Of a DNA stretch of 38,154 nucleotides, positions 15,824-23,420 are shown piece after piece (position 1 is the first letter of the stretch; each line of letters opens with the position of its first letter). A program made the position numbers and the translations under genes. The notes under the pieces are model-generated. The model saw nothing but the letters and a program-made list of their open reading frames with translations, ran no database searches and was not told where the DNA came from. The DNA is from Candidatus Aminicenantota bacterium (lineage in GTDB: Bacteria > Acidobacteriota > Aminicenantia > Aminicenantales > UBA4085), in the NCBI GenBank assembly GCA_026393895.1, contig JAPKZG010000029.1:1-38154 (forward strand), in the 5' to 3' direction.

Positions 15824-16876
15824 ATGAGCATGACCCCGCTGGAACGTTGGCTGGCGGTTCTCCGCCGCGAGAAACCGGACCGTGTTCCGATGGACTACTG
15901 GGGAACCAACGATTTCACCCTGCAATTGATGACCTATCTCGGGTGCCCGAACAAGCGGGCCACCCTCGAACGGCTGCATATCGATTTCGTCGTGAAGCCC
16001 AAGGCCGTCTATGTCGGCCTGCCGCGGCCCCGCGGCCTGGACGCCTTCGGTTGCCGGTTTTCGTTCGTCGGGCACGAAGCGGGGGCCTTCGAGACCTGCG
16101 TCACGCATCCCCTGGCCGATTTCAAGTCGGCGGAGGAAATCGAACGCGATTACAAATGGCCCAGCCCCGATTGGTGGGACTATTCGACGATTGCCGATCA
16201 GGTCAAGGGGTTCGAGGATTATCCGGTCCAGGCCGGCGGGTCCGAACTGTTCACGATCTACAGGAATTTGCGCGGTCCGGACCAGGCGCTGGCGGACCTG
16301 GCTGAAAATCCCAAGATGGTGCATTACATCCTGGACAAGCTTTTCAACCTGGCTTACCAGGACACCCTTCGGATTTTCGAAAGCATTCCCGACCGGGTCA
16401 CGCTTTGCCCGGTCGCGGAGAATCTGGGCGATCCGACGGATTTGATGATTGCGCCCCGTCACATCCGCGAGTTTCTCCTCCCGGGCATGAAACGGATGAT
16501 CAACCTGGCCCACGAGGGAGGGGCCTTCGTCTTTCATCCTGACGAAGGGAACATCCGCCGGATGATTCCGGATTTGATCGAAGCGGGGATCGACGTCCTC
16601 AATCCGATCCAATGGCGCTGCCCCGGCATGGAACGGGTGGCGCTCAAACGGGATTTCGGCGGGGCCGTCGTTTTTCACGGCGGAATGGACAATCAAATCA
16701 CCCTGCCTTACGGGTCGGAGGAGGACGTGCGGATGGAAGTCCGGCTCAATCTCCGGATCCTGGGCAAAGGGGGCGGATATATTCTCGCATCCTGCCATAA
16801 CCTGCAATCGTCGATTCCGGTCGAGAATGTCGTGGCAATGTACGACACGGGATACGCCGAAGGGCAGGTTTATTAA
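15824..16876 (+). CDS. Uroporphyrinogen decarboxylase-family protein
   Basis: The 350-residue product is a URO-D-fold barrel: ERWLAVLRREKPDRVPMDYWG at the start, AENLGDPTDLMIAPRHIREFLLP in the middle, and GGMDNQITLPYGS with GGGYILASCHNLQSSIPVENVVAMY at the end. This resembles the MtaA/CmuA-like branch, many members of which act on methyl groups or unknown substrates rather than haem. The His-Asn and Cys near the C-terminus (ASCHN) could be metal ligands in corrinoid methyltransferases. It is probably co-transcribed with the glutamine synthetase-family gene. It is not HemE by sequence. Confidence 0.82.
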   Translation: MSMTPLERWLAVLRREKPDRVPMDYWGTNDFTLQLMTYLGCPNKRATLERLHIDFVVKPKAVYVGLPRPRGLDAFGCRFSFVGHEAGAFETCVTHPLADFKSAEEIERDYKWPSPDWWDYSTIADQVKGFEDYPVQAGGSELFTIYRNLRGPDQALADLAENPKMVHYILDKLFNLAYQDTLRIFESIPDRVTLCPVAENLGDPTDLMIAPRHIREFLLPGMKRMINLAHEGGAFVFHPDEGNIRRMIPDLIEAGIDVLNPIQWRCPGMERVALKRDFGGAVVFHGGMDNQITLPYGSEEDVRMEVRLNLRILGKGGGYILASCHNLQSSIPVENVVAMYDTGYAEGQVY

Positions 16877-17025
16877 CGAAGGCCGCCGGATGAGGCGGCC
16901 CGGAATTCCGGAACGAGCGTCCGCCAGAGGGAATTGAACCGCGCCTGCCGGCCGGAATCGACCTCGACGACAATGACCTTGACCGTCTGGGTTCCACTGT
17001 CCACGCCGAAAACATACAAACTCAT
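16873..17025 (-). pseudogene. FGGY-family sugar kinase, N-terminal remnant
   Basis: On the minus strand ATG 17025 follows a clean ribosome-binding site (GGAGGG) and opens 50 residues. The first ~23 (MSLYVFGVDSGTQTVKVIVV) are the phosphate-1 motif of xylulokinase-type FGGY kinases, with the Asp-Ser-Gly-Thr-Gln signature. The remainder does not match and ends against the stop of the URO-D-family gene, so about 450 residues are missing. An intact kinase would phosphorylate a pentose or related sugar. The surviving start signals suggest a recent deletion, or a rearrangement that replaced the downstream part. Confidence 0.6.
16881..16900 (+). terminator. Strong hairpin after the URO-D gene
   Basis: GGCCGCC (16881-16887) and GGCGGCC (16894-16900) form a perfect seven-base-pair GC stem with a GGATGA loop, five bases after the stop codon. 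CCGGAATTCCGG, a second palindrome, follows. No T-run is present, so termination would need another factor; the hairpin may instead protect the mRNA end. Confidence 0.35.
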
Positions 17026-17078
17026 GGAGATGCCCTCCGCCGGCTTGATTCGTTGCGTTTTGTCATATCATACCGGAG

Positions 17079-17084
17079 TATAAT
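17079..17084 (+). promoter_or_regulatory. -10 box of sdaA, leaderless type
   Basis: A perfect TATAAT is followed by exactly six bases and ATG 17091, so transcription should begin at the start codon. A convincing -35 box at 16-18 bases is lacking; TTGTCA at 17060-17065 is only 13 bases away. No ribosome-binding site lies before the ATG. Confidence 0.5.
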
Positions 17085-17090
17085 GCTTCC

Positions 17091-18536
17091 ATGCCCGGAA
17101 AATCGTTTTTCTCCGTTTTCAACGACGTGATCGGTCCGGTGATGCGGGGGCCGTCCAGTTCGCATACGGCCGGGTCCCATCACATTGCGGCGACCTGCCG
17201 GATGCTTCTCGGGGAGAAGCCCGTTCGGGCCGTCTTCGCCTTCGATCGCGGGGGCTCCTATGTTCAAACCTACCGGACGCAAAACGCCGACCGGGCGTTC
17301 GCCTCCGGACTTCTGGGCTGGACCTTGACGGACGATCGTTTTGACAGGGCGCTTGAGATCGCCCGGGACGAAGGGATCCGGATCGAATTCAAGGCCCACC
17401 GCCTCGCCGGAGCCGACCATCCGAACATGGTCCGCATCGGCTTGTCGGCGGCATCGGGCCGGCACCTTGAATTCCTGGCGAAATCGACCGGCGGAGGGTC
17501 GTTTGCCATCGTCGAAATCGAGGGAAAGGCCGTCTGGATCGATGGAAAAAGCACGTTCTGTCGGAATCTACGACTATCGGCCGGCGGAATCGCCCGCTTA
17601 AAAGCGTCGCCGGTCTATTTCCCTCAAGCGGCCGAGCCGCTGTTCCGAAGCGCGGCGGACCTTGCGGCCCTGGCCGGGCGTCGGAAAATATCGGCGGGGC
17701 CGGCCGGACGGCTCAACGAATCTCGAGTCCTCGGCCTTTCTGTTGACGGCGTGGTCGGGGAAATGCTCCGGCGTTTCCAAATCATGAAACAATCCATTCA
17801 AGCCGGTCTTGATCCTCTGGAAATCCGCCTGAAGCTTCTTCGGCCGGCTGCCGGGAAAATCCTCGCTGCGGAAAAAGGGAAGGCGCTGGCGATCGGGGGC
17901 GTGCCCGTCAGGGCCGCAGCCCGGGCCATGGCGGTGATGCAGGCCTCGAACAGCGGGGCCGTCGTTTGCGCCGCGCCGACGGGAGGTTCGTCCGGCGTTC
18001 TGGCCGGCGTTGTCGCGACACTCGAGCAGGATCTGAAAATCCGCCGCGAAGGAATTGTCCGGGCTTTGTTTGCGGCCGGCGCGGTCGGGCTCGTCTTTGC
18101 CCGGCGAGCGACCTTCGCCGCGGAGATTGCCGGTTGCCAGGTCGAAATCGGGGCGGCCGGGGCGATGGCCGCCGCGGCCGTCATCGAAGCCGTGGGCGGA
18201 ACGGCCGTCCAGGCCTGCAACGCGGCCGCGATTTCGCTTCAAAATACGATGGGTTCGGTCTGCGACCTCGTCGCCGGGCGTTGCGAAATCCCGTGTTTCA
18301 CCCGAAACGCCGCCGCGGCGGCCTCGGCGTTTCTCTGCGCCGATCTGATCCTCGGCGGGTATGAGAACCCGGTTTCCCTGGATGACTCGATTGACGCCTC
18401 GCTCGCTTCGGGGCGGATGCTTCCGCCCGAACTCCGGGTGACGTCGCGCGGCGGCTTGGCCGTCACCCCGTCGGCCCGGGCCCTGGACCGGAAGATGCGG
18501 ACACCGGAGATCGATGGATTTCGTATAAAAAGATGA
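17091..18536 (+). CDS. sdaA: L-serine dehydratase, iron-sulfur type, single chain
   Basis: The 481-residue enzyme joins the beta domain (GPVMRGPSSSHTAGSH near residues 16-31, the substrate-binding signature) and the alpha domain in one chain. It deaminates L-serine to pyruvate and ammonia with a [4Fe-4S] cluster. Cluster cysteines are expected among CNAAAIS, SVCDLVAG and EIPCFTRN near residues 375-405; AAPTGGSSG near 300 is also family-typical. The start lies six bases after TATAAT without a ribosome-binding site. The nitroreductase gene follows, overlapping or within a few bases, so the pair is likely one transcript. Confidence 0.93.
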   Translation: MPGKSFFSVFNDVIGPVMRGPSSSHTAGSHHIAATCRMLLGEKPVRAVFAFDRGGSYVQTYRTQNADRAFASGLLGWTLTDDRFDRALEIARDEGIRIEFKAHRLAGADHPNMVRIGLSAASGRHLEFLAKSTGGGSFAIVEIEGKAVWIDGKSTFCRNLRLSAGGIARLKASPVYFPQAAEPLFRSAADLAALAGRRKISAGPAGRLNESRVLGLSVDGVVGEMLRRFQIMKQSIQAGLDPLEIRLKLLRPAAGKILAAEKGKALAIGGVPVRAAARAMAVMQASNSGAVVCAAPTGGSSGVLAGVVATLEQDLKIRREGIVRALFAAGAVGLVFARRATFAAEIAGCQVEIGAAGAMAAAAVIEAVGGTAVQACNAAAISLQNTMGSVCDLVAGRCEIPCFTRNAAAAASAFLCADLILGGYENPVSLDDSIDASLASGRMLPPELRVTSRGGLAVTPSARALDRKMRTPEIDGFRIKR

Positions 18537-18547
18537 GGAGGGCCGAG

Positions 18548-19138
18548 ATGCCACAGCAAAAGACCGACATCCACGAATTGATCGCCTCGCGCCGGAGCAT
18601 CCGCCAGTTCAGTTTGAAAGAGGTTCCCCGGGAACATCTGGAAAAATTTGTCGACGCCGCCCGTCTCGCGCCGTCGGCGGCCAACCTCCAACCGCTCGAG
18701 TTTGTCGTCGTGGACGACCCGGCCCTCCGGAAAGAAATTTTCCCGTGTCTGAAATGGGCGGCTTACATCCATCCCCTGGGCAATCCGATTCCGGGGCAAG
18801 AACCGGCGGCTTATATCATCGTCCTCGTCAACCTGAACGTCCGGGAAAAAATGTACGAATACGACGTCGGGGCGGCCGTCGAAAACATGGCCTTGGCCTC
18901 AGCCGGTGAGGGAATCGCCAGCTGTTGGTTGATTTCCATCGACCGGCCCGAAATCCAATCGATCCTCGGAATTCCCGAACATCTGCGGGTCGATTCCGTC
19001 CTGGCGCTCGGATACCCGGCGGAAACTTCCGTCGTCGAGGAGTACCGGGATTCGCCGAAATACTGGAAGGACGAGGCCGGGCTGTTTCACGTCCCGAAAC
19101 GCGGCCGCGCCGCGGTCGCGCATTTCAACAAGTACTGA
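18548..19138 (+). CDS. Nitroreductase-family flavoprotein
   Basis: The 196-residue protein has the FMN-binding nitroreductase plan: ASRRSIRQF (residues ~12-20) for the flavin phosphate, LAPSAANLQPLEFVVV (~39-55), and DVGAAVENMALASAGEGIASCW (~106-127), then a glycine-rich LALGYPAE near the end. Such enzymes reduce nitro groups, quinones or related substrates using NAD(P)H; the native substrate is unknown. ATG 18548 follows GAGGAGGG; an ATG at 18533 overlaps the sdaA stop and would add five residues. Confidence 0.88.
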   Translation: MPQQKTDIHELIASRRSIRQFSLKEVPREHLEKFVDAARLAPSAANLQPLEFVVVDDPALRKEIFPCLKWAAYIHPLGNPIPGQEPAAYIIVLVNLNVREKMYEYDVGAAVENMALASAGEGIASCWLISIDRPEIQSILGIPEHLRVDSVLALGYPAETSVVEEYRDSPKYWKDEAGLFHVPKRGRAAVAHFNKY

Positions 19139-19287
19139 ACACCATTGGAAAGAAGTCCGGAAAAGGGATTGCTTCCCAATGGTTATAATGTGTCCCGCTT
19201 AATAAAGGTCATCGCGAGAGGCTTCCTTGGATGAGAGGCAGCGACAGCTTCCCGCTATCGACCTTAGAGATGCGGGGCTGGAACGTT

Positions 19288-19315
19288 GCCCTCGCACCAA
19301 AGCGGTAGGGAGGAC
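19288..19315 (+). repeat. 28-base structured element, copy B
   Basis: 24 of 28 bases match 26236-26263 in the ileS leader; all four differences are transitions. Shared blocks are GCCCTCGC, AAGCGG and GGGAGGAC. The bases between can form a small hairpin in both copies: CACC/GGTA here (three of four pairs) against CGCC/GGCG there, with one compensated pair. Confidence 0.45.
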
Positions 19316-19325
19316 GGCAAAGCCT

Positions 19326-19355
19326 GGAGAGAAACCCAGAAAAGGGTTTCTCTCC
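19326..19355. terminator. Perfect 12-base-pair hairpin between convergent genes
   Basis: GGAGAGAAACCC (19326-19337) and GGGTTTCTCTCC (19344-19355) pair perfectly around AGAAAA (TTTTCT on the other strand). It lies between the nitroreductase and the end of the minus-strand tldE operon, so it could stop transcription from both sides. Neither strand has a T-run directly after the stem. Confidence 0.45.
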
Positions 19356-19362
19356 AAGAGTG

Positions 19363-19506
19363 TCAGCCGACATGGTGGGTTTTGAAGCCCCGGCCCAGAA
19401 CGGCGTATGAGTCGTTGACGATGACGAAGGCTTCCGGGTCCTGTGATTTGATGAAGGCCCGCAATTCGACCAGCTGCTTGGGGGAAATGACGGTGATGAT
19501 CGCCAT
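19363..19506 (-). pseudogene. Stranded DUF2179 domain (YitT-family C-terminus)
   Basis: Directly after the tldE stop (TGA then ATG) a 47-residue frame reads AIITVISPKQLVELRAFIK, then DPEAFVIVND and AVLGRGFKTHHVG. This is the C-terminal ligand-binding-like domain (DUF2179) that normally closes YitT-family membrane proteins of about 280 residues. The membrane helices are absent and tldE occupies the space where they should be. It is therefore probably a remnant left by a deletion that fused tldE to the tail; a free-standing small domain translated by coupling is less likely. Confidence 0.6.
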
Positions 19507-20856
19507 TCAGGATCGCCCGGCGATCTGCATTTCCGCCACTTTGATCGTCGGTCCGCAGACAGATCCGTCGAACGTCAGGTCGTCGCCGATCATTTCGATG
19601 TTCATGAGAAGGTCGCCCAGGTTCCCCGAGATCGTGATCTCGGAGACGGGATAAACGAATTCCCCGTTTTCGATCCACAGCCCGAACGCGCCCTGGGAGA
19701 TGTCCCCGGTCACCGGATTTAGCCCGTGGCCCAAGGTCCGGATGAGATAAAGGCCCTTCCGCGTCGAACGGATGATTTCCCCGGGAGTGGATTTCCCCGG
19801 CTGGAGGTAGAAATTGCTCGGACCGACGCCGGCCCCGTCGGCGTTGCCGGTCGTGGCCAGGCCGATTTTCCGGGCGGCGTAGGTGTTGCAAAGAAAGGTT
19901 TTCAGAACGCCGTTTTCGACAACCGGGGTTCGGCGCGAAGGGACACCCTCGGAATCGAACGGGCTCGAACCGAGCCGCCGCGGAAGGAGGCCGTCATCGA
20001 TCACCGTGATCTTTTCCCGCCCGATCCGTTCGCCTAAGCGCTCGGCTAGAAACGTCGATTTTTGATAAACCGCGGTGCCGGTGAGGCACCCGAATAGAAA
20101 GCCGAGCAGGCTCCCGGTCATCATCGGCTCGAAGATCACGGGGACGCGCTGGGTCTCGACTTTGCGGGGTTTCAGCTGGCGGACGGTCCGGGCGACGGCC
20201 GTCCGGGCGATTTCCTCCGGCGGAGCCAATTCGGCCAGATGCGTTTTGGAGGAAAACCAGAAATCCTCGACCAGGTCGTCTGTTTCCCCCGCCTGCAGGC
20301 TGACGTTCAGGCCGGCGTACGTTTTCCGGTATTCGCCCAGGAATCCCTTGGAATTGGCCAGGACCGCGTGCCCCACGTGAGTGTCGCAGCTTGCGCCGTG
20401 GGAATTGATGATCCTTGGGTCGGACAGGGCGATCCGTTCCGTCTCCGTGGCCAGAGCGATTTTTGTTTGCGGGTCGAGGACGGCGATTTCGGAATCGTAA
20501 AGATCGAGTTCCGCGGGATCGACCGCCGAGGAAAACGTTTCCGGCAGACCGGCGCAGGCGTCCCGGTTGGCGAGTTCCGCCCTCCGGACGGCGTTCCGGA
20601 TCAAACGCTCGATCGTTTCCGGCGAAAGGTCGGAAGATCCGGCGAACGCGGTTTTTTGATCCTTGATGATCCGGACGCCCATCGACCGGGTGCCGGCTTC
20701 GACGAGGTTCTCGATTTCGCCCACCCGGACGTCGACCCCGAATTCGATGTCGTCACCGATCCCGATTTCGACTTCGTCGGCCCCGCAGGCGAGTCCGAAC
20801 CGGACGAATTTCTCGGCCAGGGATTTCAGGTCGCCGGCCGGATGGGAACCGGTCAT
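19507..20856 (-). CDS. tldE: TldE/PmbA, inactive partner of the TldD protease
   Basis: This 449-residue protein matches the PmbA/TldE half of the TldD/TldE heterodimer, which degrades unfolded or small peptides and processes microcin-like precursors. Family features include VEAGTRSMGVRIIKDQKTAFAGSS (~residues 52-75), PVIFEPMMTGSLLGFL and the C-terminal GNLGDLLMNIEMIGDDL. It lacks the HExxxH zinc motif, as expected, since TldD supplies it. Its ATG overlaps the tldD stop (20853-20856). The frame remains open far upstream, but that part only shadows tldD. Confidence 0.92.
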   Translation of the reverse strand: MTGSHPAGDLKSLAEKFVRFGLACGADEVEIGIGDDIEFGVDVRVGEIENLVEAGTRSMGVRIIKDQKTAFAGSSDLSPETIERLIRNAVRRAELANRDACAGLPETFSSAVDPAELDLYDSEIAVLDPQTKIALATETERIALSDPRIINSHGASCDTHVGHAVLANSKGFLGEYRKTYAGLNVSLQAGETDDLVEDFWFSSKTHLAELAPPEEIARTAVARTVRQLKPRKVETQRVPVIFEPMMTGSLLGFLFGCLTGTAVYQKSTFLAERLGERIGREKITVIDDGLLPRRLGSSPFDSEGVPSRRTPVVENGVLKTFLCNTYAARKIGLATTGNADGAGVGPSNFYLQPGKSTPGEIIRSTRKGLYLIRTLGHGLNPVTGDISQGAFGLWIENGEFVYPVSEITISGNLGDLLMNIEMIGDDLTFDGSVCGPTIKVAEMQIAGRS

Positions 20857-22271
20857 CCCCGTCCTCCCACCGTCATTGAGGCGATTTTCAGCGTCGGACA
20901 GCCGTCGTTTACGGGAACGTGCTGGCCCTCCTTGCCGCAGGTTCCGGTCTGTTGCCCGAACTCCAGGTCCGTCCCGGCCATGCAGATTTGATTCAGGATG
21001 TCGATGTTGGTGCCGATCAAGGTGGCTTGCTTGACGGGGCGCGTCAGCCGGCCGTTTTCGATCAGGTAACCCAGGCTGACGGAAAACGTGAATTTCCCCG
21101 AATCCTCCACCTGTCCGCCGGTCAGCCGTCTGGCATAAAATCCCCTGTTCACCGATTTCACAATCTCCTCCGGGTCGTGGGGGCCCGCGGCGATGTACGT
21201 GTTGGCCATGCGGGGGATCGGGATTTCGGAGTAATCCTGACGGCGGCCGTGCCCGGTCAGCGGCCGGCCGAGAATTTTGGCCGAAAGTTTGTCGGTCAAA
21301 AGGCCCGAGACGACGCCGTTTTCGATCAGCAGCGTCCGGCGCGGTTCCGTCCCTTCGTCGTCCACGGCGTAGGACCCGCGCGAGGCCGGGATCGTGGGGT
21401 CGTCGTAAATCGTAACAAGTTCCGACCCGACGCGGGCGCCCATTTTGTTCCAGAAAATCGATGTTTTCTTGCGGTGGAAATCGGCTTCGAGGAGGTGGCC
21501 GACAGCTTCGTGAATCAGAACGCCGGCGTCGCCGGCGGCCAGAACGACCGGCATTTCGCCCGCGGGGGCGTCGGCGGCTTCGAGCAATAGGAGCGCTTCC
21601 TCCGCCGCCTCCCGTCCGATTACGGCGGGAGTGCGGCCCGCGGCGAAGGCCTCCAGTCCCACCCGGCCGCCGCCCCCCGAAAAACCGTATTCCCGGACGG
21701 GGCCCTTTTCGGCGATTGCGACGCACGTCAGTTTGACCATCGGCCGGACATCCGAGACGAGCAGTCCCTCGGAATTAACGATCGTCACATGCTGGACGAG
21801 ATCACCCCATCCGGCCTTGACCTTTTTAATGGAAGGGGAAACCCTCAGGCACGACGCGTAGGCATCCTTGACCAGGCCGATTTTGCGGTTCAAATCGGCG
21901 GATTCGGCCGGTTCCAGCACCGGGTAAAGTCCGGAGAGGGGCGGGCGGGGGACGAGGTCTGCGACGGGACCGGGGGCGCTCGCGGACAGGGCTATGGCCG
22001 CGGCCGAACGGGCCGCTTTTTTCATTCGTTCCGGAGAAAGGTCGTTTGTGTATCCGTATCCGGTTTGTTCCCCGGCCCAGACGCGGACGCCGAGCCCGAG
22101 GCCGACGCTTTCGGCCGTTTCCTTGATGATGTCTTCTTCCATCATGATGGAGGAATGGAGGCGGTATTCAAAAAAAAGTTCGGCGAAGTCGCCTCCCCGG
22201 GAAAGGGCGGTCTTCAGGACGGCGACAAAATCGACCGGCCCGAGATGAAAACGATCCTCGAAAATGGTCAT
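20853..22271 (-). CDS. tldD: TldD metalloprotease
   Basis: The 472-residue catalytic subunit carries the zinc motif in LIHEAVGHLLEADF (HExxxH, near residue 250) and the C-terminal cysteine-containing segment TGTCGKEGQHVPVNDGCPTLK, which contributes the third ligand region in TldD. With TldE it forms a chamber that digests extended peptides. The start overlaps the stop of the upstream membrane-protein gene (ATGA), so membrane protein, tldD and tldE form one coupled operon. No peptide precursor gene for a modified microcin is visible near it, so housekeeping proteolysis is the default reading. Confidence 0.94.
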   Translation of the reverse strand: MTIFEDRFHLGPVDFVAVLKTALSRGGDFAELFFEYRLHSSIMMEEDIIKETAESVGLGLGVRVWAGEQTGYGYTNDLSPERMKKAARSAAAIALSASAPGPVADLVPRPPLSGLYPVLEPAESADLNRKIGLVKDAYASCLRVSPSIKKVKAGWGDLVQHVTIVNSEGLLVSDVRPMVKLTCVAIAEKGPVREYGFSGGGGRVGLEAFAAGRTPAVIGREAAEEALLLLEAADAPAGEMPVVLAAGDAGVLIHEAVGHLLEADFHRKKTSIFWNKMGARVGSELVTIYDDPTIPASRGSYAVDDEGTEPRRTLLIENGVVSGLLTDKLSAKILGRPLTGHGRRQDYSEIPIPRMANTYIAAGPHDPEEIVKSVNRGFYARRLTGGQVEDSGKFTFSVSLGYLIENGRLTRPVKQATLIGTNIDILNQICMAGTDLEFGQQTGTCGKEGQHVPVNDGCPTLKIASMTVGGRG

Positions 22272-23296
22272 GAATTTTCGCTTATTCTATCACGTTTCCG
22301 GCGAATGGCGAGGACGGCCAGGCCAGACAGGGCGAGGGTGTATTCAAAGAGATTCGTCACCAGGTGAATTCCGAGGCCGGAGAGAATCGCCAGACGGGGG
22401 TCGAACCGCATCCATTGGAGGGCCGCGGACCAGGCCGTTTCCCAGGTCCCGAACCCGGCCAGGCCCTTGACCGGCAAGGCTGCTGTCACTTCTGCCCCGG
22501 TCAGGCCGAGGACCGTTTTCCAAAAACTCAGGTCGCCCCAGGATACACCTTGGCTACGCAGGACGGCGAAGAGGAGGACGAAAAGCGAGAGATATTTCCC
22601 GAGCCGGACGAAAAACGAAAGAAGGAAAACGGCCGGCATGACGCCCGGGCTCTGTTTTCTCTTCAGGATATCGACCGTCTGATCCAAATTTTCAAACGCC
22701 CGGACGACGGCCGGCCGCCGGATCCATTTGGTTCTTTTCACGAGCGCGAAGGCGACGTTACGAGCAAGGCGGACGAAAAAGGCGATCTTCCAGGCGATGA
22801 GGACGAAGAAAACGAAAAAAACCGCCGCGGCTGCAACCAGCGCGCCCGTCGATATCCCGGCGGCGCCTCCGCCGCCCACGGCCAAAACGGCCAGAAGGAC
22901 GAACGGTCCGAGGGTCAGAAAATCATAGATGAAGGCGATGACGAACGAAGAGGCGGCGTTTTCGAACGGTTTGTCCAACCGATCATTGAGGACGTAAATG
23001 TAAGAAAGAGAACCGATCCGGGCGGGGAGAAGGTCGTCGAAGGCGTTGCGGACCAGGGTGACGATCATGATGTCCGGCCAGCCGATTGGAACGGGACGAA
23101 GGAGAATCCGGTAGCGCCACGCCCTCAAAAAAGCCGCCGTCAAACTGATCGCCATGTAAGCCAGGAGCGGGGGGAGATACAGGGACGAAATCATGCGGAA
23201 GAAATCCCCCGGGGGAATACGGCGGAACAGGACATATAAAAGAAAGCCGGAGAGAACGAAGGATAAAATGATGATCGGCGTTCGGCGTTTCAACAC
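22268..23296 (-). CDS. LPG-synthase/flippase-type membrane protein (UPF0104)
   Basis: The 342-residue protein has about eight membrane helices and the lysylphosphatidylglycerol-synthase TM family pattern: YLPPLLAYMAISLTAAFLRAWRY, a DDLLPARIGSLSYIYVL loop and PVKGLAGFGTWETAW near the C-terminus. The family includes membrane parts of MprF and dolichol-like glycosyl-lipid handling proteins; no soluble transferase domain is attached, so it may move lipids. GTG 23296 (or TTG 23293) is the best start; the frame upstream crosses the divergent nadC promoter. It is the first gene of the tldD-tldE operon. Confidence 0.78.
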   Translation of the reverse strand: MLKRRTPIIILSFVLSGFLLYVLFRRIPPGDFFRMISSLYLPPLLAYMAISLTAAFLRAWRYRILLRPVPIGWPDIMIVTLVRNAFDDLLPARIGSLSYIYVLNDRLDKPFENAASSFVIAFIYDFLTLGPFVLLAVLAVGGGGAAGISTGALVAAAAVFFVFFVLIAWKIAFFVRLARNVAFALVKRTKWIRRPAVVRAFENLDQTVDILKRKQSPGVMPAVFLLSFFVRLGKYLSLFVLLFAVLRSQGVSWGDLSFWKTVLGLTGAEVTAALPVKGLAGFGTWETAWSAALQWMRFDPRLAILSGLGIHLVTNLFEYTLALSGLAVLAIRRKRDRISENS

Positions 23297-23381
23297 GGGG
23301 ATATGTTCCCACGCCGTTCCGCTCCCTGTCAATTCGCTTTTTAACTCCGTCGTCCGCCCGGGCGGCCGTCGGAACGCCGGT

Positions 23382-23410
23382 TTGACGCTCCCTCCCCGAA
23401 GGCCTATAAT
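23382..23410 (+). promoter_or_regulatory. Promoter of nadC-nadB, near-leaderless
   Basis: TTGACG (23382-23387), 17 bases, TATAAT (23405-23410). Transcription should start about 23416-23417, only four or five bases before ATG 23421, leaving no room for a normal ribosome-binding site. Confidence 0.75.
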
Positions 23411-23420
23411 CGAAAAAACA

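Larger units (their letters stand above)
19139..19362 (+). other. Intergenic region with possible small RNA
   Basis: This gap carries a perfect TATAAT (19184-19189) without a clear -35 box. An inverted repeat ACCATTGG/CCAATGGT (19141-19148, 19175-19182) lies just before it. Next come a hairpin-forming stretch (GCGGGGC near 19268-19274 with GCCCTCGC at 19288-19295), the element shared with the ileS leader, and a strong terminal hairpin. Together they could define a transcript of about 165 bases. No open frame here is convincing: a short frame from GTG ends after 14 codons. I recognise no known RNA family. Confidence 0.3.

Noticed and set aside
20856..21726. N-terminal extension of the tldE frame
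   Set aside because: The Arg/Gly-rich text is tldD read in another frame; the homologous protein starts at 20856.
22364..23239. Large plus-strand frame opposite the UPF0104 gene
   Set aside because: It is a shadow; the minus-strand frame has clear membrane helices and family motifs.
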